Source of the DNA: Tetracentron sinense
Lineage: Eukaryota > Streptophyta > Magnoliopsida > Trochodendrales > Trochodendraceae
Direction: 5' to 3'
Length of the DNA: 64,000 nucleotides
NCBI GenBank assembly: GCA_015143295.1
Contig: CM026561.1
Coordinates: 42,784,875 to 42,848,874, forward strand
The stretch's first letter is position 1, and each line of letters opens with the position of its first letter. The notes beneath the pieces were generated by a model. That model did not search any database. It saw nothing but the letters and a program-made list of their open reading frames with translations, and was not told the origin of the DNA. The translations under genes and the position numbers were made by a program. Below are positions 12,165-23,238 of this stretch, one piece after another.

Positions 12165-13135
12165 TATAAGGCACAAGCACAGTATAAGGCATAAGGCACA
12201 AGCACAGTATAAGGCACAAGGCACATGAACATATGAACATAAGCACATAATAGTATAGAGATACTTATCGTGAGGTCACTGGGTATATGCACTTGAGGAC
12301 GAGCTCTGGTGTTATGCTCTGGAGATTGTAGCTCGGGAGGCACAAAGAATATGGCTCATACAACGTAGCTCAGACAACGTAGCTCGGATAAGGCACCGAC
12401 AACGTAGCTCTAACAACGCAGCTCGGATAAGGCACTGACAACGTAGCTCAGATAAGGCACAGACAACGTAGCTCAGATAAGGCACAGACAACGTAGCTCT
12501 GACCACGCAGCTCTAGCTCGGATAAGGCACAGACAACGCAGCTTAGACAAGGCACTAGCAACGTGCTCTGATAACGTACTCTGATAAGGCACCGACAATG
12601 TGGCTCTAGCTTGGACAACGTAGCTCTGATAACATAGCTCGGATAAGGCACTGACAACGTAGCACTGACCACATAGCTCGGATAAGGCACTGACAACGTA
12701 GCACTGACCTCGTAGCTCGGATAAGATAGCTCGGACAACCTAGCTCTGACAACATAGCTCGGATAAGGCACTGACTACGAAGCACTGACCACATAGCTCG
12801 GATAAGGCACTGGCAACGTATACGTTGTGCATCCGTTGTGCATCAGACAACGGATACGTTGTACAACAGATAACGTGTACGTTGTACAGCAAACAACGTG
12901 TACGTTGTATAGCTCACGACGGGTACGTTGTACATCAGACAACGGACAATGAGCTCGGCACTATGCACAACACAACGTGACCACGGATTCGGCACCATTC
13001 ACAGCACAACGTATTCGGCACTATTCACAGCACAACGTATTCGGCACTATTCACAGTAGGCGATGCGACAACGGATTTGGCACTATTCACAGCGGACAAC
13101 GCTACAACGGATTTGGCACTATTCACAGCGTCAGG
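12165..13135. repeat. Compound tandem array of four related sub-arrays
   Basis: Four successive families of short repeats share the core acaacg or ggcac. (a) 12165-12225: units of 'agtataaggcacaagcac'. (b) about 12343-12820: some twenty units of roughly 20-25 bp built from 'acaacgtagctc' and 'ggataaggcac'. (c) about 12815-12955: imperfectly palindromic units such as 'acaacggatacgttgtac'. (d) about 12957-13135: roughly five units of 'cggcactattcacagcac'. Minus-strand frames of 60-120 codons rich in LIRA, LSEL and RCQCLI arise from the periodicity and are not genes. The array lies directly upstream of LINE ORF1 in that element's transcriptional direction. Confidence 0.85.
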
Positions 13136-13418
13136 CACAAGTTCAAGTATGATTGCACTCACCAGATGATCAATTGCAAGGCCGTGCAAGTGGCAATGTG
13201 ACCATTCATGGAGAGCATCAGGCGGATACGGCCTATTTGAGAGAATCTGACCCGCTCTCCCCCTATTCTTAATAGTATTAGGGCTACATAACAAATGTGA
13301 AAATACCAAAGTACCCCTCGAGGCAGGCTCCACACTTCCTATCATGATAATAGTGGGAAAAAAAAACACCCAAAGACAAGTGATGAATCCCACTTACCTA
13401 TTATTAGCTACCAATGCT
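13136..13418. other. Unassigned spacer
   Basis: No gene or recognised repeat seen. Confidence 0.4.
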
Positions 13419-13427
13419 CGGTTTCTC

Positions 13428-13583
13428 AAGATAGGGGATCACAGCCAAATGCAATTGCATATGTGGCACATGTTGATTGGAAGATGGAAAAAAATTTAAA
13501 TTTTCTCCTTTTTCCCCCTCATCCAATCAACATGTGCCACATATGCAATTGAATTCAATTGCAATTGACTGTGATCCTATCTC
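13428..13583. mobile_element. Small Mutator-like MITE (hairpin)
   Basis: A 156-bp stem-loop flanked by a perfect 9-bp duplication cggtttctc (13419-13427 and 13584-13592). The arms begin with aagataggggatcacag on the left and gagataggatcacag, read in reverse complement, on the right. They continue with near-perfect pairing through a 'catatgtggcacatgttgat' block to an AT-rich loop near 13490-13515. A 9-bp TSD with terminal inverted repeats points to a Mutator-type nonautonomous element. Confidence 0.8.
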
Positions 13584-13707
13584 CGGTTTCTCTCTCCTGA
13601 CTATCGATCCCGCTCTCCCCTTTTATTTTATTTTTACAGTTGGTATCAAAAGAACAATAATCAGCTACAAGGCAGCCGCTCACAGCGCCAACTATGAGAA
13701 AAAGAGG

Positions 13708-13920
13708 TTAGGGGTTAGCGGTGGATAATGTTAACAGAAAAAGGAGCTGAAGATGGTAGAAAAATAAAATATTTTTTTCATTCATGAGGCAGTGAGCTTG
13801 TACTGCCCTGACAATAATTGATGTTGACATTTTCTTAAAAGAAAACAAATCATCTTCTCATTTAGTTACAGAGATGGTTAAAGAGAACTACATCAAATGT
13901 CCAGATGGTCAAAGTGTTTG
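13708..13920 (-). repeat. Dispersed repeat, inverted copy of 25690-25905
   Basis: Reads in opposite orientation to 25690-25905. Shared landmarks are a 'ttagc-gtggataa-gttaa' block, an aaaatattttttt run, 'catg-ggcagtgagctt' and the ending 'ttttcttaaaag'. Divergence is around 20 percent by eye. The family is not identified. Confidence 0.65.
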
Positions 13921-14678
13921 AAGACCAAGTTTAACCTTTATGTGCTTACTTGAATCTTCAAGGAACTTAGAATCATTCAAGGGTTGCTTTGGGTCAACAC
14001 TAACAGAGCCTGGACTAAATATTAAATATCTACTATCTAATATCTACTAACGTATGACTTTAATCGAGGGATCAAAGCCACTTCTTGTTCCTGTTATTAG
14101 CTTTATCATCCATTTTAGTTGTGGGATTTTTTCTAGTTATATACTAGTTTGTAGTTTGTACAGTCTTTCCTGAAAACTAGTGTTTGTTGGGAGATTGGAA
14201 TAGATATTAATATGAAAATTAAACTTTGTAAAAAAAAAGGTAAGCATAACTAGCATGTGGTGTCAACTAAAGGTGTATAACTGTAAATTGCCATTTTCCC
14301 TGCCATTTTGAGGTTGGTTATGTTGATCTGGGTCAGCATTTGATGAAGCACAGGTTCAAAGCAATGCCATCACACATACATCCGCCACAGATCCTATTGG
14401 TGATGCCAGGTATGCCTTGATGCCAGCATGGACAACCTTTGGCAGGTAGGCCTAAAGGCTCCATGGTTCTAAAAGGGGTTGGGGAACTGGGTTTAGTAGG
14501 CCTAGGATAACCAAATTGAAGGATGTCAAGTACTTTTAACACTTGCACATTGGATTTCTACAAACTCAAACCTTCTCCAATTACACACAAATGTGTTTTC
14601 AGATAGATCGAAAGTAACTGCATATTTTTTAAAAGGCTCGCGGTGCGGATAGAAAGTTAGGGGAAATTTGTTTCCCCA
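13921..14678. other. Unassigned, upstream of LINE 2
   Basis: May contain the degraded 5' part of the plus-strand LINE, but no ORF1 motif could be read in any frame. Two short minus-strand frames (14333-14548 and 14526-14876) match nothing I recognise. Confidence 0.4.
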
Positions 14679-15223
14679 ATGATGCACAACCATATCATAT
14701 CCTGGAATATTCACGGTCTGGGGATCGCGAATAAGAGACAGGCAGTTAGAGAGTTGGTCCGAACATCTAAACCTTACATTCTCTGTCTCCAAGAAACCAA
14801 ACTGCACACCATGTCTGACAAGGTTGTTGTAGACGTTTGGGGGTTGGGCCCCACCTTTGGAAGGCTGTTCCCGCATATGGGGCTGCGGGTGGGATTCTTC
14901 TGGTTTGGGATCCTGAGTATCTTGAGGTTCTAGAGTGGGAGGAGGGAGTGTTCTCCCTATCTATCTGCTGCAAATCTTGTTTGGATGACTTTCGATGGGT
15001 TTTCACAGGAGTGTATGGGCCATCCTCTTATAAAGATCAGTTACTTTTTTGGACCGAGCTCAATGATGTAGCTGTCCGTTGAGGCCTCCCTTGGTGCCAC
15101 GGTGGGGATTTTAACTGTGTCAGATCCCTGAGGGATCGATCCAATGGGGGGCTGTTAACTCGTCACATGCAGGGCTTTGAGACTTTCATATCCCGCAATT
15201 CTCTCATAGACTGCCATTTGCTT
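14679..15223 (+). pseudogene. LINE 2 ORF2, endonuclease part (5' segment)
   Basis: Starts MMHNHIISWNIHGLG, the N-terminal nuclease motif of LINE ORF2, and continues with LCLQETKL, LLVWDPEYLEV and GGDFNCV. The frame shifts near 14890 (around the GAAGGILLVWD segment), with a further stop near 15082. It is cut at 15223 by the Copia element and resumes at 20637. The bases tgctt at the cut are duplicated, and removing the insertion restores a continuous reading (LIDCHL then LGARYTW). This LINE is from a different lineage than the one at 5683-11880. Confidence 0.85.
15219..15223. repeat. Target-site duplication (left) of the Copia element
   Basis: tgctt, repeated at 20632-20636 immediately outside the other LTR. 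Confidence 0.9.
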
Positions 15224-15873
15224 TGTGAAGAAAGACGAAATCCAATTACCGGAATTTCGCTTCTCAAAATAGTGTAGAATTACACTAGCCCAAGACTCAC
15301 CACTAAAAGAAGAAGAACAATTGAGGAAATAAGAGAGGATGAAACTATAATTTTATTCAAAAAAATAAAACTTACAAGCTTAGGTTTGAGCCACCACTTG
15401 CACAAGATATGGAACCTCGATATTGTTGAAGAGTTACTCTCTCTTGAAGGACTTATGAAGATGGGACTTGACTTGTGACTTGGGACTATGGAACTTTGAG
15501 GCTTTGATGCTTGTAGAGAGAAACCACTAAACTATGTATAGATGAAGGTTCTAAGATAAGGAAGTTGAGAACATTAATAAGGTGGTTGTATGGTGGTGGT
15601 TGAAGGAAAATAAATGAGGTGGTTGAATGAGGGAAGTTAGGAGTTTAAATGAAGGTGGATATTCTCATGAGAATATGGTCAAGTGGTGAGGTGGAAGGGA
15701 GAGAAAGAGAAAGAGAGATGGAGACATGTGTCAAACATGTGCAAGTGGGGTCAATGTACAAAAAGACAAAAATACCCTCAAATCAAATTACATATTTAGC
15801 CTCACTACATCCCTCAAAATAAAAATAGAGAACTAGACTAATATTTTCTAGAAAACACTTTAAAAATTTAACA
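15224..15873 (-). repeat. 3' LTR of the Copia element
   Basis: 650 bp, TG...CA bounded. It lies left of the coding region because the element reads on the minus strand. Confidence 0.92.
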
Positions 15874-15885
15874 CTCCCCCTTAAA
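15874..15885 (-). promoter_or_regulatory. Polypurine tract of the Copia element
   Basis: On the minus strand the sequence reads aagggggag directly before the 3' LTR. It primes plus-strand DNA synthesis in LTR elements. It immediately follows the pol stop at 15881-15883. Confidence 0.85.
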
Positions 15886-18800
15886 ATGAATATCTAGAAA
15901 AGATAACAAGTTTAGCTCTAAGAAATTCAAATGGACCTTTAGAAAGCGACTTGGTGAAAATGTCGGCAATATTGTCGTTGTTTCGCACCTCCAAAACTTT
16001 AATTGATCTATCAAACACTTTTTCTCGAATAAAGTGATGTTCAATTTCGATATGTTTGGTTCTTGCATGACAAACCGGATTTGTTGCAAGCTTGAGAGCA
16101 CTTTGGTTGTCACCATATATAATTGTATGTTTTTGGATTGGTGAAGAAACATCCTTGACCACACACATTCTTGTGCGGCAAGAGAAGCAGCCTTGTACTC
16201 CGCCTCAGTTGTAGATAGAGACACCGAATCTTGCTTCTCGCTACATCATTAAACACATGCCGATCCACTTGAGAAAACATAATCGGAGGTAGACTTAAGA
16301 TCATCCAAGTCACCACCCAAATCGGCATCACAATATCCTTTCAGTTCGAACTCACCTCTTTTCTTGAACATAAGACCCATGTCAAGAGTATAATGACATA
16401 TTTCAAGATCCGCTTTGATGCCTCCAAGTGTGGCTTATGTGTAGCTTGCATATAACGACTAACAAGCCCAATGGAAAAGGCAATATCCGGTCTTGTAATA
16501 GTCAAATAGATAAGACTACCAACAAAAGCCCAATAAGGTTAAGGATCTGGAAGAAGCTTTCCTTCATCACGTCATAATTTCATATTAGGCTCAAGAGGAG
16601 TGGAACATCACTTACTTAACCAAATCTGCATAGCCCTTTTGTGAGACAAAAATTCCATCCTCCAAGGTTTCCACTTCCAAGCCAAGGAAGTGACTAAGAT
16701 TGCTCAAATCTTTCATTTCAAAACGAATAGAAAGTTCAGTCCAAAGCTTTTCAATTTCTCCCTCATTATTGCCCGTGACAATCATGTCATCCACATACAA
16801 GAGGACAATAACATGCAACCTTCCCTGCTTCTTAACAAACAAGCTAGAATCAAAGTTAGAAGCAAAATAACCACAAGAGTATAAGTACTCGGCAATCTTA
16901 CCATACCAAGCACTAGGAGCTTGCTTTAGGCCATAGAGAGCCTTCTTGAGTTTGCAAACATACTCCGAATGTGCATGAGATTCATAACCATGAGGTTGCT
17001 CCATGTAGATTTCTCTATCAATCTCACCATATAAGAATGCATTTTTAACATCCAATTGCCATAACTTCCAGTCATAGCAAGCTACCAAGGAAATCACAAC
17101 CCGAATCGAAGTCATCTTTGCTACGGGACTAAAGTTTCTTCATAATCCTCTCCATAATTTTGAGAGAATTCCCGTACAACAAGTCTTGCCTTATATCTAT
17201 CCACACTCCCATCCGCCTTACATTTTATTTTGTAGACCCACTTACATGTGATAGGTTTTACATCCTTGGGCTTTAGCACAAGATCCCAAGTTTGATTTTC
17301 AATGAGAGCATGAATCTCCTCATCCATGGCACAATCCCATTCTTTAACACCCTTTGCTTCATCAAAACAAAAAGGTTCATCATCTATAGGGCTAGCAAGA
17401 AAACAAGAGTGCACACTAACAAAATTTTCATCTCTATACCGAGCGGGCAAAACAATTTGCCTCTTAGACCTTCTAAGAGATGGTACACTTTGCACTTCTT
17501 CAATAATATCTTGCTGCCCATTCAACTCATGGCAACCAACTTCACTCCCCCTATCACATTGCTCCCCCATTGATGAAGAAGAGGAACCACTAGGTACCAT
17601 AGGGGCACTTGGAGTCATTGGGAAGCTTGATTATTTTTGTGGCTCAATATGAACATGAGTGTTACTACCAACACTCCCCATGATAGCACCATCTAATCCA
17701 TAATATGATGAAACTTCATCAAATACAACATCCCGATAAACAATAAAGTTATGGTTTCGGGATCCATACACTTCCACCCTTTCTTTCTTTCATCATAACT
17801 GATGAAGATACATTTCTTTGCCTTAGCATCCAATTTTGATCTATTTTCATCCGGTACATGAACATAGCAAATTGAACCAAAGAATTTAAGATGCTCGACA
17901 CTAGGCTTTTCCTCAAACATTAGCTCAATGGGTGATCTTATATTAACTAGGCTAAGGGGCACCGGATTAATCACATAAGTTGTACATGTCATGCCCTCCG
18001 CCCATAAGGCCTTAGGTAAATTCTTTGCATGTAACCAACTTTTACATGTCTCTACAATGTACCTAATCTTTCTTTCGGCTACACCGTTTTGTTGTGGTGT
18101 ATAGGCACAAGAAAGCTCTCTTTTAATTCCATGTTCTTGGCAAAATGAGAATAAATCATTAGAAATGAACTCTCCACCATTATCCGTCCTCAATCTTTTG
18201 ATTTTCTTGTCAAGGACACCTTCAACCGTCACTTTGAATTCCTTGAACTTTGAGAATGCATCCGACTTTTCTTTTATAAAATAAACTCATGTATATCGTG
18301 TAAAATCATCCACAAACAACAACATATAGCAGAAGCCCGTATGTGAAGGTGTAGCATAAGGTCTCATCAAATCACTATGGATAAGCTCCAATGGGGCCTT
18401 GTACTTAGAATAGGATTTATCAAATGGAAGGCGATGTGTCTTACCATAGTGACAACCCTCACACACTTCACCATTGCCAAAAGTCGTCAACTAAGGTAAT
18501 CCATTCACCAAAATTTTAATACCATAACTTTCAATTTATCAATGCTAAGATGCCCCAATCTAGCATGCCAAATTGAAGCTCCATCATTTGTACTCATTCT
18601 ATCAACATATAAGGTAGTAGATGATAAAACAAATAAATTTTTAACTCTCTTACCGGTATGGACGATGTCCGCCTTCAAATCTGAAATGTTCCGAAGAAAC
18701 TTCACATCTTGAGGCCCGAACAAGACATAGTGTCCCAAATCCACAACATTTGCAACGGAAAAAAGATTCTTTTTCATGCCCGGTACTTGAAACACACTAT

Positions 18801-19905
18801 TAAGTATGATATGATCATCTCCATCACCTTTGAATGTAACGACTCCTTCCTTTTCCACGGGATGAATGGAGTTGTCCGCCATGATAATAGCATTATTGCC
18901 ATTGTAGTCCCGGAACCTTGAGAACTTAGAATCATCATTGGTGAGATGATGCCCAAAACCGGAATCAACGATCCAATCAATCTCAAAATTGATTGCATTT
19001 AATGCATCAACCGAAGTAGTACCCACCATGAAGCACTTTCCCCACTCATCTCCTTTAGATTCTTCCTTCTCGGCTACATTTCCACCTTTTAATTTTACAC
19101 GACAATTCTTTTTAATGTGCCCAAGTTTACCACACCGGTAACACTTGACACCTTTCCGATTTCCATCACCCATACCAGAAGATTCTCCTTCACCATACTT
19201 GCTTGAAGGATTTTTGAAGCCTCTACCCTTATCTTTCTCTTTGTTAAAATTCTTTTTATTACTTGAAAATAAAGCATCTCCATCTCTATTAGAAAGTGAG
19301 CATCCGGCCATTTGTCGAGCCAAGGATTCTTGAAAAGTAAGAAAGTTCTCAAGCTCCACCAAGGATGGTTGTGTAGCCCACCCTTGAATAGATTTAACAT
19401 AAGGGATATATTCCTTCTTTAATCCATGAATGATGTGTCGTTTCATTTGTGCTTCCGAGATGGGTTCTTCCGGATCAAGAATAGAAATTTCTGAACATAG
19501 ATTCTTAATCTTTAAAAAAAATTGTGAAATAGAGAGCTCAACTTGGCTTGTGTTAGCCAATTCATTCTCCGACAATTGCAACCGAGCCACATCCTTTCTA
19601 TTAAATAACCCATCAAGAGTAGTCCATATATCGCTTGCCGATTTACAACTCATGATGTGATCAAATAAATCATGAGAGATAGACCATTTCAAGATAGACT
19701 CCGCCTTTGCATTAGTTATCCGTCATTTCTTCAAAATTTCAGCATTCTTCGGATTCTTTGGAGGAGCCTCCACATCATTTCCGCCAACAACATCTCATAA
19801 GTCTTCACCAACAAGGTAGGATTCTCTACATGACCTCCATATCTTATAATTGGATTGAGTAAGCAACTCAATATCAAAACCATTGAACCTTCCACCTGAA
19901 TCCAT
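15881..19905 (-). pseudogene. Copia gag-pol polyprotein (broken)
   Basis: ATG at 19905. GAG runs to a zinc knuckle CYRCGKLGHIKKNC (about 19145-19100). Then come a protease motif DSGFGHH, where relatives usually have DSGCSxH or DSGAxxH, a pre-integrase motif IWHARLGHLSIDKL, CEGCHYGKTHRLPF, the integrase core (RTDNGGEFIS, PQQNGVAERK), RT ([28 protein letters not shown] near 16795) and RNase H (STTEAEYKAAS, YGDNQSALKLA) ending at 15881. Total span is about 1,340 codons, normal for Copia. In-frame stops are TGA at GAG codons 37 and 61 (19797 and 19725), TAG at 18493, TGA at 18289 and TAA at 17633. Frameshifts lie near 18510, 17750, 17130 and within 16610-16110. The TGA stops sit where relatives have Trp. 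Confidence 0.9.
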
Positions 19906-19959
19906 CTCCAAGGAACCAATCGAACTTCTTCACTAAGAGAGTATATCACCACCACTCTT

Positions 19960-19974
19960 GTGGCTCTGATACCA
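19960..19974 (-). promoter_or_regulatory. Primer binding site, initiator tRNA-Met
   Basis: On the minus strand TGGTATCAGAGCCAC directly follows the 5' LTR. It is complementary to the 3' end of plant initiator tRNA-Met, the usual Copia primer. Confidence 0.92.
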
Positions 19975-20631
19975 TGTGAAGAAAGACGAAATCCAATTAC
20001 CGGAATTTCGCTTCTCAAAATAGTGTAGAATTACACTAGCCCAAGACTCACCACCAAAAGAAGAAGAAGAACAATTGAGGAAATAAGAGAGGGGGAAACT
20101 ATAATTTCATTCAAAACAATAAAACTTACAAGCTTAGGTTTGAGCCACCACTTGCATAAGATATGAAACCTCGATATTGTTGAAGAGCTAGTCTCTCCTG
20201 AAGGACTTATGAATATGAGAATTGACTTGTGGCTTGGGACTATGGAGCTTTGAAGCTTTGATGCTTGTAGAGAGAAACCACTACACTATTTATAGATGAA
20301 GGTTGAAGGTTCTAAGATAGGGAAGTTGAGGGAATTGATAAGGTGGTTGTATGGTGGTGGTTCAAGGAAAATATATGAGGTGGTTGAATGGGGGAAGTTG
20401 GAGTTTAAAAGAAGGTGGATATTCTCATAAGAATATGGTCAAGTGGTGAGGTGAAAGGGAGAGAAAGAGAGAGAGAGATGGAGACATGTGTCAAACATGT
20501 GCAAGTGGGGCCAAGGTACAAAAAGACAAAAATACACTCAGAACAAATTACATATTTAGCCTCACTACATCCAAAAAAAAAAATAGAGAACTAGACTAAT
20601 ATTTTCTAGAAAACAATTTAAAATTTTAACA
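19975..20631 (-). repeat. 5' LTR of the Copia element
   Basis: 657 bp, starting TGTGAAG on the plus strand and ending TTTTAACA. Aligned with 15224-15873 along its whole length. Confidence 0.92.
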
Positions 20632-20636
20632 TGCTT

Positions 20637-23238
20637 GGTGCTCGTTACACTTGGTCGAACTTCTAGGTGTCGACCACTTGCTCTAAGCTGGACAAATTCC
20701 TTGTTTGTACTCGTTGGGAAGATAAGTACCCGGATGTTCAATCCTCCATTCTAGCTATATCCACGTCGGATCATGTCCCAATTATGTTAGACCCTTCAAA
20801 GATCCGAGGCGGCTCTCACCCTTTCAAATTTGAAATTATGTGGATGGAACACCCTGAGTTTCTTACCCTAGTCGCAGACTCTTGGTCGCAAGCTGCCTGT
20901 TGGGGCCCAGCTAGCACCAGATTCAGCCTAAAGTTGCAAGCCCTTAAAGTGTGTCTTAAGGAGTGGAATAGAGAGGTTTTTGGCCTAATCCCAATCACAA
21001 GCAAACTATCATATTTGGTATTGCATTGCTCTATGATGAAACTAATGAAAGTTTTGTGTGGTTGTTCAAGACCTTCCTTAAAGCAATGTCAGGAAAAGAA
21101 CTACAAACAATCTTTACTGACCAATGTAAGGCAAATGTAATAGCTTTAGTGTTGCCAAGAACGCATCACCGTATTTGTATATAGCCAAGATCGCATCACC
21201 ATATTTGTATAGGGCAAATGTACCAAAAGGCAGCCAAGCACCTAAGTCATGTGTTTAATCGAGTTATTGACAGATTGAAACCTTTCTTCAAATATTTCAG
21301 AAGTTGTATATATGATCAAGAAGAGGAATAGGTCCAAAGGATTTCATAACATCATGGGGAAGTATGCTTGAAAAGTATGGCCTTGGAGAAAAAAATGGTT
21401 AGAGAGATTGTTTGAAGAAAGAGAAAAATGGGCATTAGTTTATAGCGACATACATTTTCTGCTGATATGAAAAGCACACAACGGAGTGAAAGTATGAACA
21501 ATGTGTTAAGACGTTACTTAAAGCATGAATTACGACTTGTTACAATTTTTTCAATATTTTGAAAGGGAGTCGCAAGATTTATGCTATCATGAATTAGAAG
21601 CTAATTTCAAATCTCGACAAACTTGTCCAAATTTGTCTATACCTATGCACATGTTGAAGCATACATAAGTGTAGGCAGAGTAGCAGACATAGATCAGCTT
21701 GTCATCTGCTTCGGTAGTAGAGTGGGGGCATGCCACTAGGGGTAGGATTCAAAGCCAAAGCAGTGTGGGCGCTAGGCTTAGATAGGTGTGTGAAACAATT
21801 AGCGAGTTGGGAGTCACATTTTCTATCTAAAGGGGGGAAACTCACTCTCATCCATAGCACCCTAGGTAGCCTCCCCACATTTTATATGTCCGCATTAACC
21901 ATTCCAAAGTTAGTTACCGCTTCTCTCGAGAATGCAGAGGGAGTTCCTTTGGAACAATAAGGTAGATACTTTCAAGTATCACTTGGTGGCTTGGAATCAG
22001 TGTTGCCTCCCTAAAGAGGGAGGAGGTCTAAATCTAAAATCCATGGCTCGCGTGAATAAGGCTTTGTTAGGGAAATTGATCTAGAGATTTGGAGCAGAGA
22101 GGGAGAGTTTATGGCAAGTAGTGATAGTGGCTAAAAACATAGAGTCTTCGTGTTGGGTCCCGAGAGAGGTTGGGGGTCGCATGGTGTTGGGCTCTGGAAG
22201 GGTATCATAGCGGCTACCAACTTGGTGGTGCCTAGATTCAAATTTCAGGTAGGGCTAGGATCCGAGGTGAGGTTTTGGAAAGATGTGTGGTATGGAGATT
22301 CTAGGCTTCAGGATGACTTTAGGTACATCTTTTCGTTAGCCTTCGATAGGGATGCATTAGTAGGGGATTACTATGAGAGGCAGGGAGGGAAGGGGGATTT
22401 GGTGTCCAAGGTTGAGGCGAGATTTAAATGATTGGGAAATTGCTAATGTCCTGTGACTATTAGTTCACATCAGTTCTTCGTCCCCGAGTTCTGAGATTAG
22501 GGATTGCCGAGTATGGTCTAGAAGCAACCATGATCGTTTCTCAGTAAGATCATTGTTACAATTACTTAGTACGATTCTCTTGGGTCTGTTTCCTAATCGG
22601 ATTGTATAGAATCCGGAGATTCCTTTTAAGGTGTCTTTCTTTCTCTGGAATGCAACACTAAATAAAATTCTTGCTTGTGATCACTTACAACATAGAGGGT
22701 TGAGGATGGCTAACAGGCGTTTTATGTGCCTCCAAGTGGAAGAGTCGGTGGACCATTTGCTATTGCACTCTCCTATCATGTTTGGTACTTTGGGCCATTT
22801 TCTTTCCCACATGGGTGTGGATTGGGTCTTTCCCTCATCCTTTCTCATCTTCTTATCTTGTTGGTCTTTGGTCAATGTGGCGAGGGCTCGTGAGGCACTT
22901 TGGTCGGTCTTACCGGGAGCCATTTCATGGATGATATGGAAAGAACGTAATTTCGGAATCTTTGAGGATACTTCATCGCCCTCCTCTCCCATATGTGCCC
23001 GTATCTGTATGGTGGCTTTGGAATGGGCAGGGCTCGGATCTAGCGGAGAGGACTTACGGGGCATTGTTGGATTGTAATTAGTATGGTTGGAGTAGTCAGG
23101 CTAGGTGGGCATGGAGGCTTTCTTTTTTTTTCCTTTGAGTTTTTATACTTGTAAACTCTTGGTCTATGTTTGTATGCTTTCATGTTCCTGTATTGGCTTT
23201 TCTCTTTTTATATAATGCTTATTATCGATTTTAAAAAA
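20637..23238 (+). pseudogene. LINE 2 ORF2, remainder (endonuclease end, RT, zf-RVT)
   Basis: Continues the LINE from 15223. 20667-21010 carries the nuclease end (STSDHVPIML) and the linker (LKEWNREVFGLI). The RT fingers and palm, including the catalytic FADD block, are missing and a FAR1-like segment stands in their place. From about 21672 the RT thumb region resumes (LGVGFKAKAVW, LSKGGKLTLIHSTLGSLP), followed by a zinc-binding zf-RVT region (SFFLWNATLNKIL at 22637, then WMIWKERNFGIF) ending near 23077. Several stops and shifts are present. A T-rich 3' UTR ends near 23238 in 'cgattttaaaaaa', typical of a LINE tail. There is no RNase H domain, unlike the first LINE. Confidence 0.85.
21017..21670 (+). 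pseudogene. FAR1/FHY3-related (MULE-type transposase) fragment inside LINE 2
   Basis: In shifting plus-strand frames the sequence reads ALYDETNESFVW, LFKTFLKAMSGKE, TIFTDQC, MKSTQRSESMNNVLRRYLKH and further blocks. These match, in order, the central MULE-transposase domain of FAR1-related sequences, plant proteins derived from Mutator transposases. No intron is apparent. A roughly 30-bp block starting gccaaga-cgcatcacc is tandemly duplicated at 21154-21213, and many stops interrupt the frame. It replaces the RT core of the LINE rather than simply splitting it. Confidence 0.75.

Larger units (their letters stand above)
15224..20631 (-). mobile_element. Copia LTR retrotransposon inserted in LINE 2
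   Basis: A 5408-bp element with LTRs at 15224-15873 and 19975-20631, both beginning TGTGAAGAAAGACG and ending TTTAACA or TTTTAACA. The primer site TGGTATCAGAGC and the purine tract fix its direction as minus strand. The order GAG, protease, integrase, RT, RNase H places it in Ty1/Copia. A 5-bp duplication tgctt flanks it. The LTRs differ by scattered substitutions and small indels, roughly 5-7 percent by eye, so the insertion is not recent, and the polyprotein is broken by several stops and frameshifts. Confidence 0.95.

Noticed and set aside
12312-12794. Overlapping minus-strand frames rich in RCQCLIRA and LSEL
   Set aside because: They are created by the 20-25 bp periodic array; the same words appear in several frames.
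12165-13135. CRISPR-like array
   Set aside because: Units are short, degenerate and lack unique spacers, and the window is plant nuclear DNA.
13641-13655. 'gttggtatcaaaag' as a Copia primer site
   Set aside because: It follows a CA dinucleotide, but no LTR or gag was found next to it, and the match to initiator tRNA-Met stops after ten bases.
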